Origin: Thiotrichaceae bacterium
GTDB lineage: Bacteria; Pseudomonadota; Gammaproteobacteria; Beggiatoales; Beggiatoaceae
Length of the DNA stretch: 64,000 bases
Assembly (NCBI GenBank): GCA_028688145.1
Contig: JAQTYU010000001.1
Coordinates: 330,284 to 394,283 of the forward strand
Direction: 5' to 3'
Below, piece by piece: positions 31,287 through 40,600 of the stretch (within the stretch, counting starts at the first letter, position 1; each line of letters starts with the position of its first letter). The notes below the pieces were generated by a model, which saw only the letters and a list, made by a program, of their open reading frames with translations, was not told where the DNA came from and ran no database searches. Both the position numbers and the translations under genes were made by a program.

Positions 31287-31418
31287 CCCTACAGGATTTT
31301 CAAATTAGATTGAAATAACGTAGGCTGGATTGAAACACGTTATGTTTTAAGTTTAATTGTTGTGTTAATTGTACGGACTATGTCTTTATTAATTAGAGAC
31401 ATAGTCATTAACAAACAA
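31287..31418 (+). ncRNA. Putative crRNA-like regulatory RNA (degenerate repeat-spacer-repeat)
   Basis: First pseudo-repeat 31288-31336: stem CCTAC (31288-31292) / GTAGG (31320-31324), followed by a 12-nt tail CTGGATTGAAAC. The true repeat also has 12 nt after its stem, ATGGATTGAAAC, so the last 11 nt, the expected Cas5c handle, are identical (31326-31336). An inner hairpin TTTCAA/TTGAAA lies in the loop. Pseudo-spacer 31337-31370 (34 nt, within the array's range). Then a second hairpin, GACTATGTCT (31376-31385) / AGACATAGTC (31397-31406), at the place of a second repeat, with a 12-nt tail that is only weakly repeat-like. No cas or other ORF covers it. CreA/CreR RNAs of other CRISPR types have this architecture. 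Confidence 0.6.
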
Positions 31419-31449
31419 TTTTTCCAATCCACTCCGCAGTGATTCCCTC

Positions 31450-33642
31450 ATGCCTACAATTCACGCACACATCAAAGAAATTAACGGTCAATTTGAAAGT
31501 CACGAATTAGCCGACCACCTCCAAGCCACCGCCGACCTTGCCGCCCAATTTGCCAAAGAAATGCAAAGTGAAGAATGGGCGCGTCTTGCAGGTTTGTGGC
31601 ACGACTTGGGAAAATATCAGCCCGCCTTTCAGGATTACATTAAGAAAAGCAGCGGTTACGATCCCAAACTTCCCACAATTAAAGCGAAAGTTGACCACAG
31701 CAGCGTCGGCGCGGTTTATGCCCAACAACAATTAAAACAACAATTAGGGGTGATTTTTGCGTTCTTGATTACAGGTCATCACGGCGGTTTAAGAAATAAA
31801 GAAGACGCAACGGCTTGTTTAGGAAATGAAAAGAAAGGTTTAGAAAAACAACAGCTTTTACAAAATACACTGGCACAATCGCCGCCCGACAGCGTGCTGA
31901 AATCAATTGCTTTGCCGTTGGAAAGTTTAAAAGGACGTGACCCCGTCTTATGGATTCGCCTGTTATTTTCCTGCTTGGTCGATGCGGATTTTTTAGACAC
32001 AGAAGCCTTTATGCAGCCCGACAAAACAAAGCAACGCGGCAATTATCGAGATTTAAAAACACTGCTGTCTTTGTTTGAAAACCACATGCAAGCATTGGAA
32101 AGCGGGGCGAAAACCAGCGAATTAAATACCTTACGCGAACAAATTCGCCACGACTGCATTGCCCAAGCCACACAGCCACAAGGCATATTTTCCCTGACCG
32201 TGCCCACGGGCGGCGGCAAAACTCTGTCAAGTTTGGCGTTTGCCCTGCACCATGCCTTAGCGCACGGGAAAAAACGCATTATTTACGTGATTCCCTATAC
32301 CAGTATCATTGAGCAAACCGCGCAGATTTTCCGCAAAATTTTTGGCGAAGATTTAATCGAACATCACAGCAATTTAGACTCGGATAAAGAAACCTATCGC
32401 AGCCGTTTAGCCTGTGAAAATTGGGACGCGCCGATTATCGTCACCACTTCCGTGCAGTTTTTCGAGTCCTTATTTGCCGCCAAAACCAGCCGCACCCGCA
32501 AACTGCATAACATTTTAAACAGCGTGGTGATTTTGGACGAAGCGCAATTATTGCCCGCTGATTTTTTAAAACCGATTCTGAAAAGCATTCAAGAACTGGC
32601 GAATAATTACCGCGTTTCTTTCCTATTGATGACTGCCACTCAACCCGCTTTAAATGCGCGTAACGATTTCGGACAGCGTTTTGAAGGCTTAAAAAATGTG
32701 AAAGAACTGATGGCAGACCCTGAAAAACTCGCCCAAGATTTGCAGCGCGTCCAGATTGAATTGCCACAAGATTTTGAAAAAACCAACAGTTGGGAAGAAA
32801 TCGCCGCCCAATTGCAAGCACATGAACAAGTTTTGTGCATTGTGAATACTCGCCAACATTGCCGCGATTTACACGCGCTGTTGCCACAAGACACGGTGCA
32901 TTTGTCCGCATTAATGTGCGGTGAACATCGTTCTCGGGTGATTGCAGAAATTAAAGACAAACTTGACGCAGGTGCGCCGATTCGCGTCATCAGCACGCAA
33001 TTGGTGGAGGCGGGTGTCGATATTGATTTTCCCGTGGTTTATCGGGCGTTGGCGGGACTGGATTCCATCGCACAAGCCGCAGGACGTTGTAATCGTGAGG
33101 GTGGATTAAATCATTTGGGAAAAGTCGTGGTGTTTGTGCCGCCATCACAACCGCCCGCAGGCATTTTGCGCCAAGGCAAAGAAGTGACTTGTAAGCTTTT
33201 TAAAACCTTGACCACCAGCAATAATCCGCTTTCCCCCGAAAATTTCACCCGTTATTTTGAAGAATTGTACTGGCATCGCGGTGATTTATTGGATAAAAAA
33301 GCGATTTTGAAATCCTCAAGTGACATGCAGTTTAAAAAAGTTGGTGAAGAATTTCGTTTCATTGAACAGCCCTACAAGCCCGTGATTGTGCGTTATGCGG
33401 ACAATAAAAATTTGTTAGAAAGCGTGATTGCAGGCAAGGCTGATTATAAAGTATTGCGTAAATTGCAGCGTTTCGTGGTCAATGTGCCTGAATCCATCGT
33501 TACAAAATTACATAACCAAAAAATGCTCGTGCTCACTAAAGATGAAATTTACGTGCAGGCGCAAAATGACTTGTATGATGCGAATCTTGGTTTTATGGGT
33601 GAAAAAGCGACGGGGTTTGAGACAGATACTTTAATTCCCTAA
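31450..33642 (+). CDS. cas3: CRISPR-associated nuclease-helicase Cas3
   Basis: 730 residues. The N-terminal HD nuclease domain is visible as LWHDLGKYQPAF near 48 and LITGHHGGLR near 107. The superfamily 2 helicase follows: Walker A PTGGGKTLSSL near 252, DEAQ box (VVILDEAQLL) near 360, MTATQPA near 395, and motif VI region STQLVEAGVDIDFPV...QAAGRCNREG near 516-555. It degrades DNA unwound at Cascade-marked targets. It is divergent from the rest of the cas genes, whereas I-C cas3 is usually the first gene of the same operon. No clear ribosome-binding site precedes the ATG. The stem-loop at 31376-31406 is 44 nt upstream and could control its expression. Confidence 0.95.
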   Translation: MPTIHAHIKEINGQFESHELADHLQATADLAAQFAKEMQSEEWARLAGLWHDLGKYQPAFQDYIKKSSGYDPKLPTIKAKVDHSSVGAVYAQQQLKQQLGVIFAFLITGHHGGLRNKEDATACLGNEKKGLEKQQLLQNTLAQSPPDSVLKSIALPLESLKGRDPVLWIRLLFSCLVDADFLDTEAFMQPDKTKQRGNYRDLKTLLSLFENHMQALESGAKTSELNTLREQIRHDCIAQATQPQGIFSLTVPTGGGKTLSSLAFALHHALAHGKKRIIYVIPYTSIIEQTAQIFRKIFGEDLIEHHSNLDSDKETYRSRLACENWDAPIIVTTSVQFFESLFAAKTSRTRKLHNILNSVVILDEAQLLPADFLKPILKSIQELANNYRVSFLLMTATQPALNARNDFGQRFEGLKNVKELMADPEKLAQDLQRVQIELPQDFEKTNSWEEIAAQLQAHEQVLCIVNTRQHCRDLHALLPQDTVHLSALMCGEHRSRVIAEIKDKLDAGAPIRVISTQLVEAGVDIDFPVVYRALAGLDSIAQAAGRCNREGGLNHLGKVVVFVPPSQPPAGILRQGKEVTCKLFKTLTTSNNPLSPENFTRYFEELYWHRGDLLDKKAILKSSSDMQFKKVGEEFRFIEQPYKPVIVRYADNKNLLESVIAGKADYKVLRKLQRFVVNVPESIVTKLHNQKMLVLTKDEIYVQAQNDLYDANLGFMGEKATGFETDTLIP

Positions 33643-33657
33643 AGAGTTTTAGCCCAG

Positions 33658-33702
33658 TAGGGTGGGCATCACCCAGCGTTTGGTGGGCAATGCCCACCCT
33701 AC
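33658..33702. repeat. Palindromic repeat family B, copy 2
   Basis: GTAGGGTGGGCATCACCCAG followed by GGTGGGCAATGCCCACCCTAC. Related to 3970-4033. It lies just after cas3 and may mark the right edge of the CRISPR-Cas locus. Confidence 0.65.
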
Positions 33703-33758
33703 CTGACTAAACTGAAAACTGTTAATCTCCGTTCAAACCTGCAACCCGAGATTTCACC

Positions 33759-34919
33759 ATGCCCTACAATTTTGACCAAGTTCACCCGCGCCGCAATAGC
33801 GACAGCATCAAATGGGATGCCTACCCCGAAGACGTGCTGCCCTTATGGGTTGCCGACATGGATTTTCCCTCACCTGCGCCCGTGTTAGCAGCTTTACAAC
33901 AGCGCGTCGCAGCAGGCATTTTTGGTTATGGTTCAGTTGCCAAAGAACTGGCAGAAACCCTGTGTGAACGTTTACAACAACGTTACCAATGGACAGTAAC
34001 ACCCGAGCATTTGATATTTTTACCCAATTTAGTCAGTGGTTTAAATCTCGTGTGTCGTACTTTTGCCAAGGCGGGCGAGGCGGCATTGGTGCAAACGCCA
34101 ATTTACCCACCGTTTTTATCTGCGCCCCTGAATCAAGGGATTAAATTACAAACTTTAGAACTTACCCCACAGCAGCGCGGCAAACAACTGCATTATGAAA
34201 TTGATGAATTGGGTTTTATCGCCTCACTGACCCCAGAAACGCGCTTATTTCTGCTGTGCAATCCACACAATCCTGTGGGCAGACATTTTTCCCGCCACGA
34301 ACTAGAAGCTTTAGCAAAGCTTTGTTTACAAAATGATTTAATTATCTGTTCCGATGAAGTGCATTGCGATTTAAATTTAGACGGACAAAGCCATATTCCA
34401 TTCGCCACGCTGTCGCCCGAAATTGCACAACGCTGCATTACCCTGCTCGCCCCGAGCAAAACTTTTAATATTGCAGGTTTAGGTGGCAGCTTTGCCGTGG
34501 TTGAAAATCCGCAATTGCGCAAACAATTATTAGCGGCGATGGAAGGCTTAATTCCGCATTTAAATGTATTGAACAGCACCGCAATGCTTGCCGCCTATCA
34601 GCATGGGGAAACTTGGCTACAAGCATTAATCCCCTATTTACGCGGCAATCGAGATTTTTTAGTGAATTATCTCGCGACGCATTTACCACAATTAAAAACC
34701 ACAATTCCTGAAGCCACTTATTTAGCGTGGCTTGATTGCCGTGATGCTAATTTGCACAACCCTTATCAATTCTTTTTGAAGCAAGCCAAAGTCGCATTTA
34801 ACGAAGGCAAGAGCTTTGGGAAAGGCGGAGAAGGTTTTGTACGTTTGAATTTTGGCTGCCCGCGCAGCACTTTGGAAATGGCATTGGAAAGAATGCGAGA
34901 AGCCTTGGAAAAGCGTTAA
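33759..34919 (+). CDS. PatB/MalY-type C-S lyase (cystathionine beta-lyase family)
   Basis: A PLP-dependent fold-type I enzyme of 386 residues. The N-terminus (SIKWDAYPEDVLPLWVADMDF) is the PatB/MalY signature. The substrate-site GYG segment is near 49, CNPHNPVGR near 168, the PLP Asp in ICSDEVHCDL near 198 and the Schiff-base Lys in APSKTFNIAGL near 233. It cleaves C-S bonds of cystathionine or cysteine conjugates. No operon partner; it is separated from cas3 by a repeat, so it is not part of the CRISPR locus. Confidence 0.88.
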   Translation: MPYNFDQVHPRRNSDSIKWDAYPEDVLPLWVADMDFPSPAPVLAALQQRVAAGIFGYGSVAKELAETLCERLQQRYQWTVTPEHLIFLPNLVSGLNLVCRTFAKAGEAALVQTPIYPPFLSAPLNQGIKLQTLELTPQQRGKQLHYEIDELGFIASLTPETRLFLLCNPHNPVGRHFSRHELEALAKLCLQNDLIICSDEVHCDLNLDGQSHIPFATLSPEIAQRCITLLAPSKTFNIAGLGGSFAVVENPQLRKQLLAAMEGLIPHLNVLNSTAMLAAYQHGETWLQALIPYLRGNRDFLVNYLATHLPQLKTTIPEATYLAWLDCRDANLHNPYQFFLKQAKVAFNEGKSFGKGGEGFVRLNFGCPRSTLEMALERMREALEKR

Positions 34920-34924
34920 CTTTA

Positions 34925-34959
34925 GTAGCCCGCATTGCGCTACGTTCCATACGGGCTAC
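34925..34959. repeat. GTAGCCCG...CGGGCTAC palindrome
   Basis: Inverted repeat with 8-bp arms around GCGCTACGTTCC, an extragenic palindrome just after the C-S lyase stop; it may act as terminator. Confidence 0.55.
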
Positions 34960-34989
34960 ATTTTAAATTCAATTTAAATCAGGACAGGC

Positions 34990-35337
34990 ATGAATAAAGA
35001 CAACATTAACGAGATTATTTGGGCGCACAGCCAATGGAAATCTCATTTACGCAAAGCCATCGACATGCAAAGCAGCCATTTAAATGTTGCCGATGCGGGC
35101 AATGATAAAAAATGTTCTTTTGGAAAATGGCTGATGTCTGTGGAAGCGCATCGATTAGCTAATCACGATGAACTGGTCGAAATCCATCACAATTTCCACC
35201 AACAAGCCGCACAAATTTTACAAATCGCGCTCGATGGTCATCAGCATGTGGCTCATGAAGCAATTGCTTTGGGAAGCCCTTTCAATAAATTAACCGCAGA
35301 GTTAGTCAATATGATCAGCGCGTTGGATGCTGCGTAA
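34990..35337 (+). CDS. Stand-alone CZB (chemoreceptor zinc-binding) protein
   Basis: 115 residues forming a single CZB domain: IWAHSQWKSHLRKAI with the first His, CSFGKWL near 42 with the conserved Cys, and the two downstream His residues near 58 and 79-80. CZB domains bind zinc and sense zinc or hypochlorite, usually as C-terminal parts of chemoreceptors or diguanylate cyclases. Here the domain is free-standing. AGGACAGG before the ATG is an adequate ribosome-binding site. Partner unknown; a chemoreceptor lies at 54.8 kb but is not linked. Confidence 0.8.
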   Translation: MNKDNINEIIWAHSQWKSHLRKAIDMQSSHLNVADAGNDKKCSFGKWLMSVEAHRLANHDELVEIHHNFHQQAAQILQIALDGHQHVAHEAIALGSPFNKLTAELVNMISALDAA

Positions 35338-35426
35338 ATCTGATAAGCCAGCTAATTCATATTATTAGAATATTCGCATAAACTGCGTTATGATAAATAT
35401 TTTCAGCAGCAAGGCAGAGGATAAAT

Positions 35427-36059
35427 ATGATCACAGTGGTGGGCAATCTTAAAGGCGGTTCGGGCAAAAGTACCGTCACCTTTAATCTGGCAGTGTGGCT
35501 GGCAAGTGCGGGAAAATCGATAGAGCTTTATGATTTGGACCCACAATGTACGCTGGGCGATGTGTTGCAAGTACGCAAAGAGGAAGGTTTTGAACCTGAA
35601 TTAAAAGTTCACCGTTATTTGCGCCCCGCTCAAAAAGTGGTTGAGTCAAATCCCAGCACTGAAATTTTAATTGATGTGGGCACGGCAAACATGGCAGGCA
35701 TGAAACGTGCGATTACTGTCGCAGATCGCATTATTATCCCAGTGCCGCCCAGTCAGGCAGATATTTGGTCAACGCAACGTTTTTTATATCTCATCGCCAG
35801 TGAAAAACGCGATAGGCCTTTAGAAGTTATCGCGTTTATCAACCGTGCCGACACCCATATTGCAGTTCACGAATCCGACGAAGCAGAAACAGCATTGCAA
35901 GCTTTGCCAGGCATCAGCATTTTACCCGTGCGACTTTCACAACGGATTTCTTACCGCCGCTCGTTTAGCGAAGGTTTGGCAGTTTTTGAATTAGAGCCTT
36001 CAGGAAAAGCGGCGCTCGAATTCCAAAAATTCGCCGAATTGCTTTATCCCAAACTTTAA
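35427..36059 (+). CDS. ParA-family ATPase (orphan)
   Basis: 210 residues with the deviant Walker A KGGSGKST at 9-16, the switch-like DLDPQ (about 37-41) and a conserved IDVGTANM segment near 88 in place of the usual D-x-P-P. Members position cargo or chromosomal regions. No parB lies adjacent. An AGAGGATAAAT ribosome-binding site supports the start. It follows the CZB gene by 89 bp and converges with soxXA with only 4 bp between stops. Confidence 0.85.
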   Translation: MITVVGNLKGGSGKSTVTFNLAVWLASAGKSIELYDLDPQCTLGDVLQVRKEEGFEPELKVHRYLRPAQKVVESNPSTEILIDVGTANMAGMKRAITVADRIIIPVPPSQADIWSTQRFLYLIASEKRDRPLEVIAFINRADTHIAVHESDEAETALQALPGISILPVRLSQRISYRRSFSEGLAVFELEPSGKAALEFQKFAELLYPKL

Positions 36060-36063
36060 AGCC

Positions 36064-37293
36064 TTAGTGACGAATGCCGGGAACATTCATAATTTGCCCA
36101 TTATTAATCGCGGTCAAATACAACTCTAACTCGGCATATTCGCTGGCATCGGGAGGCAGTTCATTGGCGCGCACCGAGACATTACACCATTGAAGACGCT
36201 TACGAATATCCCAAATTTCGCCTCGGCTGGTGCGATAAGTGGGAAAATGATCAATCATGCCTTTGGTCGTTGTAAGATATTGACCCCGCAACCATTTATT
36301 CGCCCCCGTTTGATGGCAATCGACGCACGCCAGATTTAATTGTCCCTGTTTACGCAGCATCAAAGTCTCACCCCGTTTGAAAGCGGCTTGAGTTTTCGCA
36401 TCTTTTACATCGACCGCAATCGCCTCGCCATTACTCAATGCACGCAAATAAATTGCCAACGCCAAGTTTTCCTTGGATTGCATTACATAGTTGAGTTGTT
36501 TGGTCGCACGCGCATGGCGAGTAACAAATTCTTCAACCCCGAGCACTTTTTGTAAACTGGGAGCATATTTAGGCATTTTCACCGCCCAACCCTTGTATTT
36601 AGCCGCAGATTGATGGCAACTGCTACATTGTTGCTGAAACAATTGTTCGCCCAATTCTAGACTTGCCATTGCAGGATTTTCAAAAGGATCGAGATTATTG
36701 CGAGTTTCGACAGGTACGGGTCTGTTTGCAGGATTATCGACAGCTTCTGCAAATTCAACAGGAGATTTCAGCGTTTTCAAATAAGCGACAATATCTTTAA
36801 TTTCTGTGGGACTGATTAAGCCATGCGCCCCCCAAGGTGGCATAACGCTGTTTGGGTTATAAATGCGGGAATCATAAATGTGATTAAACATCCGCTCCTC
36901 ATCATTTTCCCATGTTCCAATCTCAGTTAAATCAATGCCGACATTGCCCATTAAATGTTCATCAGGAACAAGGTGACATGCCAAGCAACTGCCACCAAGC
37001 TTACGATCTGCAATGAGTTTTTTCCCATTCGCAACATCCCCTACAATCGGAATTTCTAGCTTTTGTTTAGGGCTAATCGGAGAAGGCAATTCTTTTGCGG
37101 TATTTGTATATTTATCCCAATTCTTTTGTTCCCAAGTGGCATAACGCGCCCAAGGGGAATTATAAGCAGGTTTACTGGCTTCAAGTTGGACAGTTGCCGC
37201 AAATTCAGTGGCGTGTACCAAATTCAGAATACCTGAAAAATAGCTGAGGACAAATAATACAAAATACATTTTAAGATGATGTATGGCTAACAT
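36064..37293 (-). CDS. soxXA: SoxXA fusion: thiosulfate-oxidising c-type cytochrome
   Basis: 409 residues with a signal peptide; ATG at 37293, or the Met 8 codons later (37269). The first half is SoxX-like: haem motif CLACH near 103, GNVGIDLTEIG, and the MPPWGAHG methionine-ligand segment near 150. The second half is SoxA-like: haem motifs CSSCH near 221 and CVDCH near 323, a GQ-LNLACVDCH context, and WCNVSVRA near 368 containing the catalytic cysteine, ending with ELYLTAINNG. In the Sox pathway SoxX and SoxA form a heterodimer (L-cysteine S-thiosulfotransferase) that loads thiosulfate onto SoxYZ; here both are one polypeptide with three haems. No soxYZ or soxB is in the window. Confidence 0.85.
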   Translation of the reverse strand: MLAIHHLKMYFVLFVLSYFSGILNLVHATEFAATVQLEASKPAYNSPWARYATWEQKNWDKYTNTAKELPSPISPKQKLEIPIVGDVANGKKLIADRKLGGSCLACHLVPDEHLMGNVGIDLTEIGTWENDEERMFNHIYDSRIYNPNSVMPPWGAHGLISPTEIKDIVAYLKTLKSPVEFAEAVDNPANRPVPVETRNNLDPFENPAMASLELGEQLFQQQCSSCHQSAAKYKGWAVKMPKYAPSLQKVLGVEEFVTRHARATKQLNYVMQSKENLALAIYLRALSNGEAIAVDVKDAKTQAAFKRGETLMLRKQGQLNLACVDCHQTGANKWLRGQYLTTTKGMIDHFPTYRTSRGEIWDIRKRLQWCNVSVRANELPPDASEYAELELYLTAINNGQIMNVPGIRH

Positions 37294-37675
37294 AGGGTTA
37301 ACTCTATTTTTACGGATAGATTCTTAATGTTAGAACGTTTTTTGAATAAAAAATAGATTATTATCAATATATTACTATATTATTTAATACTTAAATAACT
37401 TTAACTAATTGTAATTAAATATCTTTCTTTGAAAATAGCACTATTATTTTTTCAATATAAATATATATAATTAAAATGCGCGTGGGCGGAGACTTAAGAT
37501 AAACCACAGGGGTAAAGCGTCACTGTTATGATTTACAAACAGAAATTATAAATAAACTTTGGAAAAACTGAACCTAAAAATCCCCAGTTCTGTGCCATAT
37601 TTGAAATCGAAGAACTGGCAGTGCTCAGAGCACTGCCAGTTCTCTTTTAAGTTTTTAATCCAAGATTCACAATCT
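37294..37675. other. AT-rich intergenic region
   Basis: 382 bp between soxXA and the end of the large flavoprotein gene. 37310-37560 is strongly AT-rich and probably holds the soxXA promoter; no confident boxes are called. A perfect palindrome lies at 37611-37643. No gene seen. Confidence 0.5.
37611..37643. repeat. Perfect 16-bp-arm palindrome
   Basis: AGAACTGGCAGTGCTC, one base, GAGCACTGCCAGTTCT, followed by CTTTT. It lies 33 bp past the stop of the large flavoprotein gene. It could be its terminator or an extragenic palindrome of the same kind as the others in this genome. Confidence 0.7.
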
Positions 37676-40600
37676 CTAAACCCGCTCCACCCCATATTCC
37701 TTAAACAAATAATCCAGCCACAAATTCGCCAGCCGTTCTTGCAAATGATTCTGACTGAGCCGCTCGTCTAAATTATCAATATCAATAATATCTATCGGTT
37801 GCGACTGCCACGAACAGGCGAAAACCGCCTTCGTGCGTTGTTTAGTCACAGGGTCAATTTGCCATTGCAGACACTGGGCGCACACCCCTTTCAGCATACA
37901 TTGCATGGTGCTGTGCACCGAAGCCGTGAATTGGGTGTTTTCTGAAAAATGCGCTTTTAATCCTGCATAGCGAGCGTGTTGCACTGCGCGCATGAGTTGC
38001 GTGCTGCCCATAATCAACACCCGATTCACGCTTTCCAAAGCAATTGTTGGCAAGGATAATTCACCGTTCGTATATAAACTTAAAGCGGTTTCCAAATCCC
38101 CTGAATAACTGCAATCTTGGGGACGTTGCGGCACAATTTTTTCCCCTGAAGCCGTCACCCATAAAACCGCATCGCTGCAACTTTCTAACACGCTTTGAGA
38201 AAATAACTCATCCGCCGTTTGCAAACACGCCACATACAACACCCGATTGCCTGCCGCTTTGAGCACGGGGGCTAAACTCAACATTTCTATTGCGCCCAAA
38301 CGTTCCCCAATAATCATCACAGTTTCATTTTTAGGAATCGGAGTTTTCGCGCCCGTCGGCCCCATCACAGATAAAGGATCGCCCGCTTTCAAAGTCGCAA
38401 ATAAACGTGAACTTGCGCCATATTCCGAAACCAGAAAATTAATCGTGCCTGCTTCCGCGTCAACTTTCGCGCCCAACATCGCCATCGCCTCGGTTTGCAA
38501 GCGCGTATTGCCCAAGATTGGCGCGGCGGTTTCAAAATTCTGCACACGGAAAAATTGCCCTGCCTGATATTGTTTTGCCGCCAAGGGCGCACGCACACTA
38601 ATTTCTACCAAATTCGAGCGATGACGTTGCACACTGAGCACCCGCGCACTCAGTAAATCCTGCATTTTGGCGCGAAACACCGCGTATTCTTGCACGTCGC
38701 CCTGCATGGGATTGGGGAATAAATTCACAATATGCGGATACGTGCGCATTCCCGAAGCAATCGCTTTGACCACGCTGCCATGAAACACGGGATGGGTGTC
38801 GCCAATAAAACTGACGCGTTTGTCCTGTTGTTGATACGAAGTAAACGCGCCAAACGCCGCATCTTTGCAATGTTCCGCAGGCGCAACCGTTTGTAATTCA
38901 CCATCAACTTGCTGATGCGGTTGGTATTGAAAAATCTGATTAGCAACGCGCTGAAAATGCCCGCGATGTTCAAATTCATAAGCGACATTGGGCTGTGCAC
39001 CCGTCGCGACAAAAATCGCCCGTGCAGGTAAAACCACTTCATTATCACTATCTTGCCAATGTCCCGTTGCATCTTTGACCCGTTGCACACACACCAAAGC
39101 TTGCACATGCTGATATTTATCGACACGCACCGCCGCAGGTTCTAAGGCGGGCGCGTAAAAAATCCCTTCTTCAAATGCCTTAATCACTTCTTCATGATTG
39201 CGAGTGTAGGCGGGCGATTCCTGCAAACTGCGCCGATATGCCACCGTCACCCCGCCCCAACTGCGCAATAAAGCCTGCACATTGGGCGACTCGCCCACAC
39301 TGGCTGCACGCGCCCGTTCGGCGCGTAATTGTTGGGCATGGTTTAAATATTCGTCCAAAATTTCCAAAGACGGCGCGTCTAAATTTTCACGAATCTGCGT
39401 TTCACCGAGCGCGGCAACCAGCAATTCATGGCGATGTAAAATCTTTTCAATTTGCACTAAATAATAAGCTTGAACTTCGGTCGCGGTATCAATGCCCGTC
39501 AAACCGCCGCCAATCACCACCGCAGGCAAACGCACTTGTAAATTAGTCAAACTGTGGGCTTTTGCCGCGCCTGTGAGTTGTAAAGCCATCAGAAAATCAT
39601 TGGCTTGACGCATTCCCACCGCCAAACTGTGCGGAATTGGCAAGGCTTGCGGCAGCCCCGCGCCCACGGCAATAGCAAGATGGTCAAAACCCAGTTCCCA
39701 CGCGCTTTCCACAGTAATCGTGCCACCAAAACGCACCGCGCCAAACACTTGGAAATACGGACGACGCGCCAAGCTCAAATAAATTAATTTGAGAAAATTT
39801 TTATCCCAGCGCACGGTGATGCCATATTCTGCCACGCCGCCAAAACCCGCCATTACGCGCTCGTCAAGTTCTTCAGTCAATTGTTGATAATCACGAATCG
39901 GCTGCGTGAGAAATGCCTCGGGCAAAGGTTCAATTTTTAAACCTTCAATCCCCACCACGGCAAAACCTTCCATCAATAAATGATGCGCTAAGGTAAAACC
40001 TGCGGGCCCTTGTCCTGCAATCAAAACTTTCAAACCGTTGTAAGCTTTTGGCAGCCATTGCGTGCAACGCAGTGGATTCCAACGCACTAATAAATCATAA
40101 ATTTCCACGCCCCACGGCAGTTGCAACACGCTGGTTAAACTGTGGGTTTCGATTTGCGGAATATTGACGGGGTCTTGTTTTTGATAAATGCACGCCTTCA
40201 TGCAGTCATTGCAAATCCGATGACCGGTGACAGGACACATCGGATTATCGACCATCACCATCGCCAACGGCGCGATAATGTAGCCTTGGCGACTTAAGCT
40301 GTTCATTTCTGAAATTTTTTCATCCAAAGGGCAACCTGTCAAAGTCACGCCCAGCGGATCGGTTTTTAAACGGGTTTCGCCCGCTTTTTCAGGAAAACCT
40401 TTGGAACAATAATCGCCTTCGTGGTCGTGGCAATAAATGCAATAATGCGCCTCACTCAGCACTTCGCGGGTATTCATGCGTGGGTCGGTGAGCTTAAAAC
40501 CTTCGCGTTGATGCGGAACCGCGTGTGCGCCTTCAAAACGCTGCAACTCAGGCAACCAGCGCACAGGCACTAAATTTTCATGCTGGGTTTGCTGGGGCAA

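Noticed and set aside
31315..31343. ATAACGT / ACGTTAT 7-bp inverted repeat around the pseudo-repeat handle read as a simple extragenic palindrome
   Set aside because: It does not explain the 11-nt handle identity, the conserved 12-nt tail or the TTC-flanked 11-nt match upstream. Kept as an alternative structure, not as the main call.
34990..36059. CZB and ParA genes as a plasmid partition or phage module
   Set aside because: No parB, centromere-like repeats, integrase or replication gene nearby.
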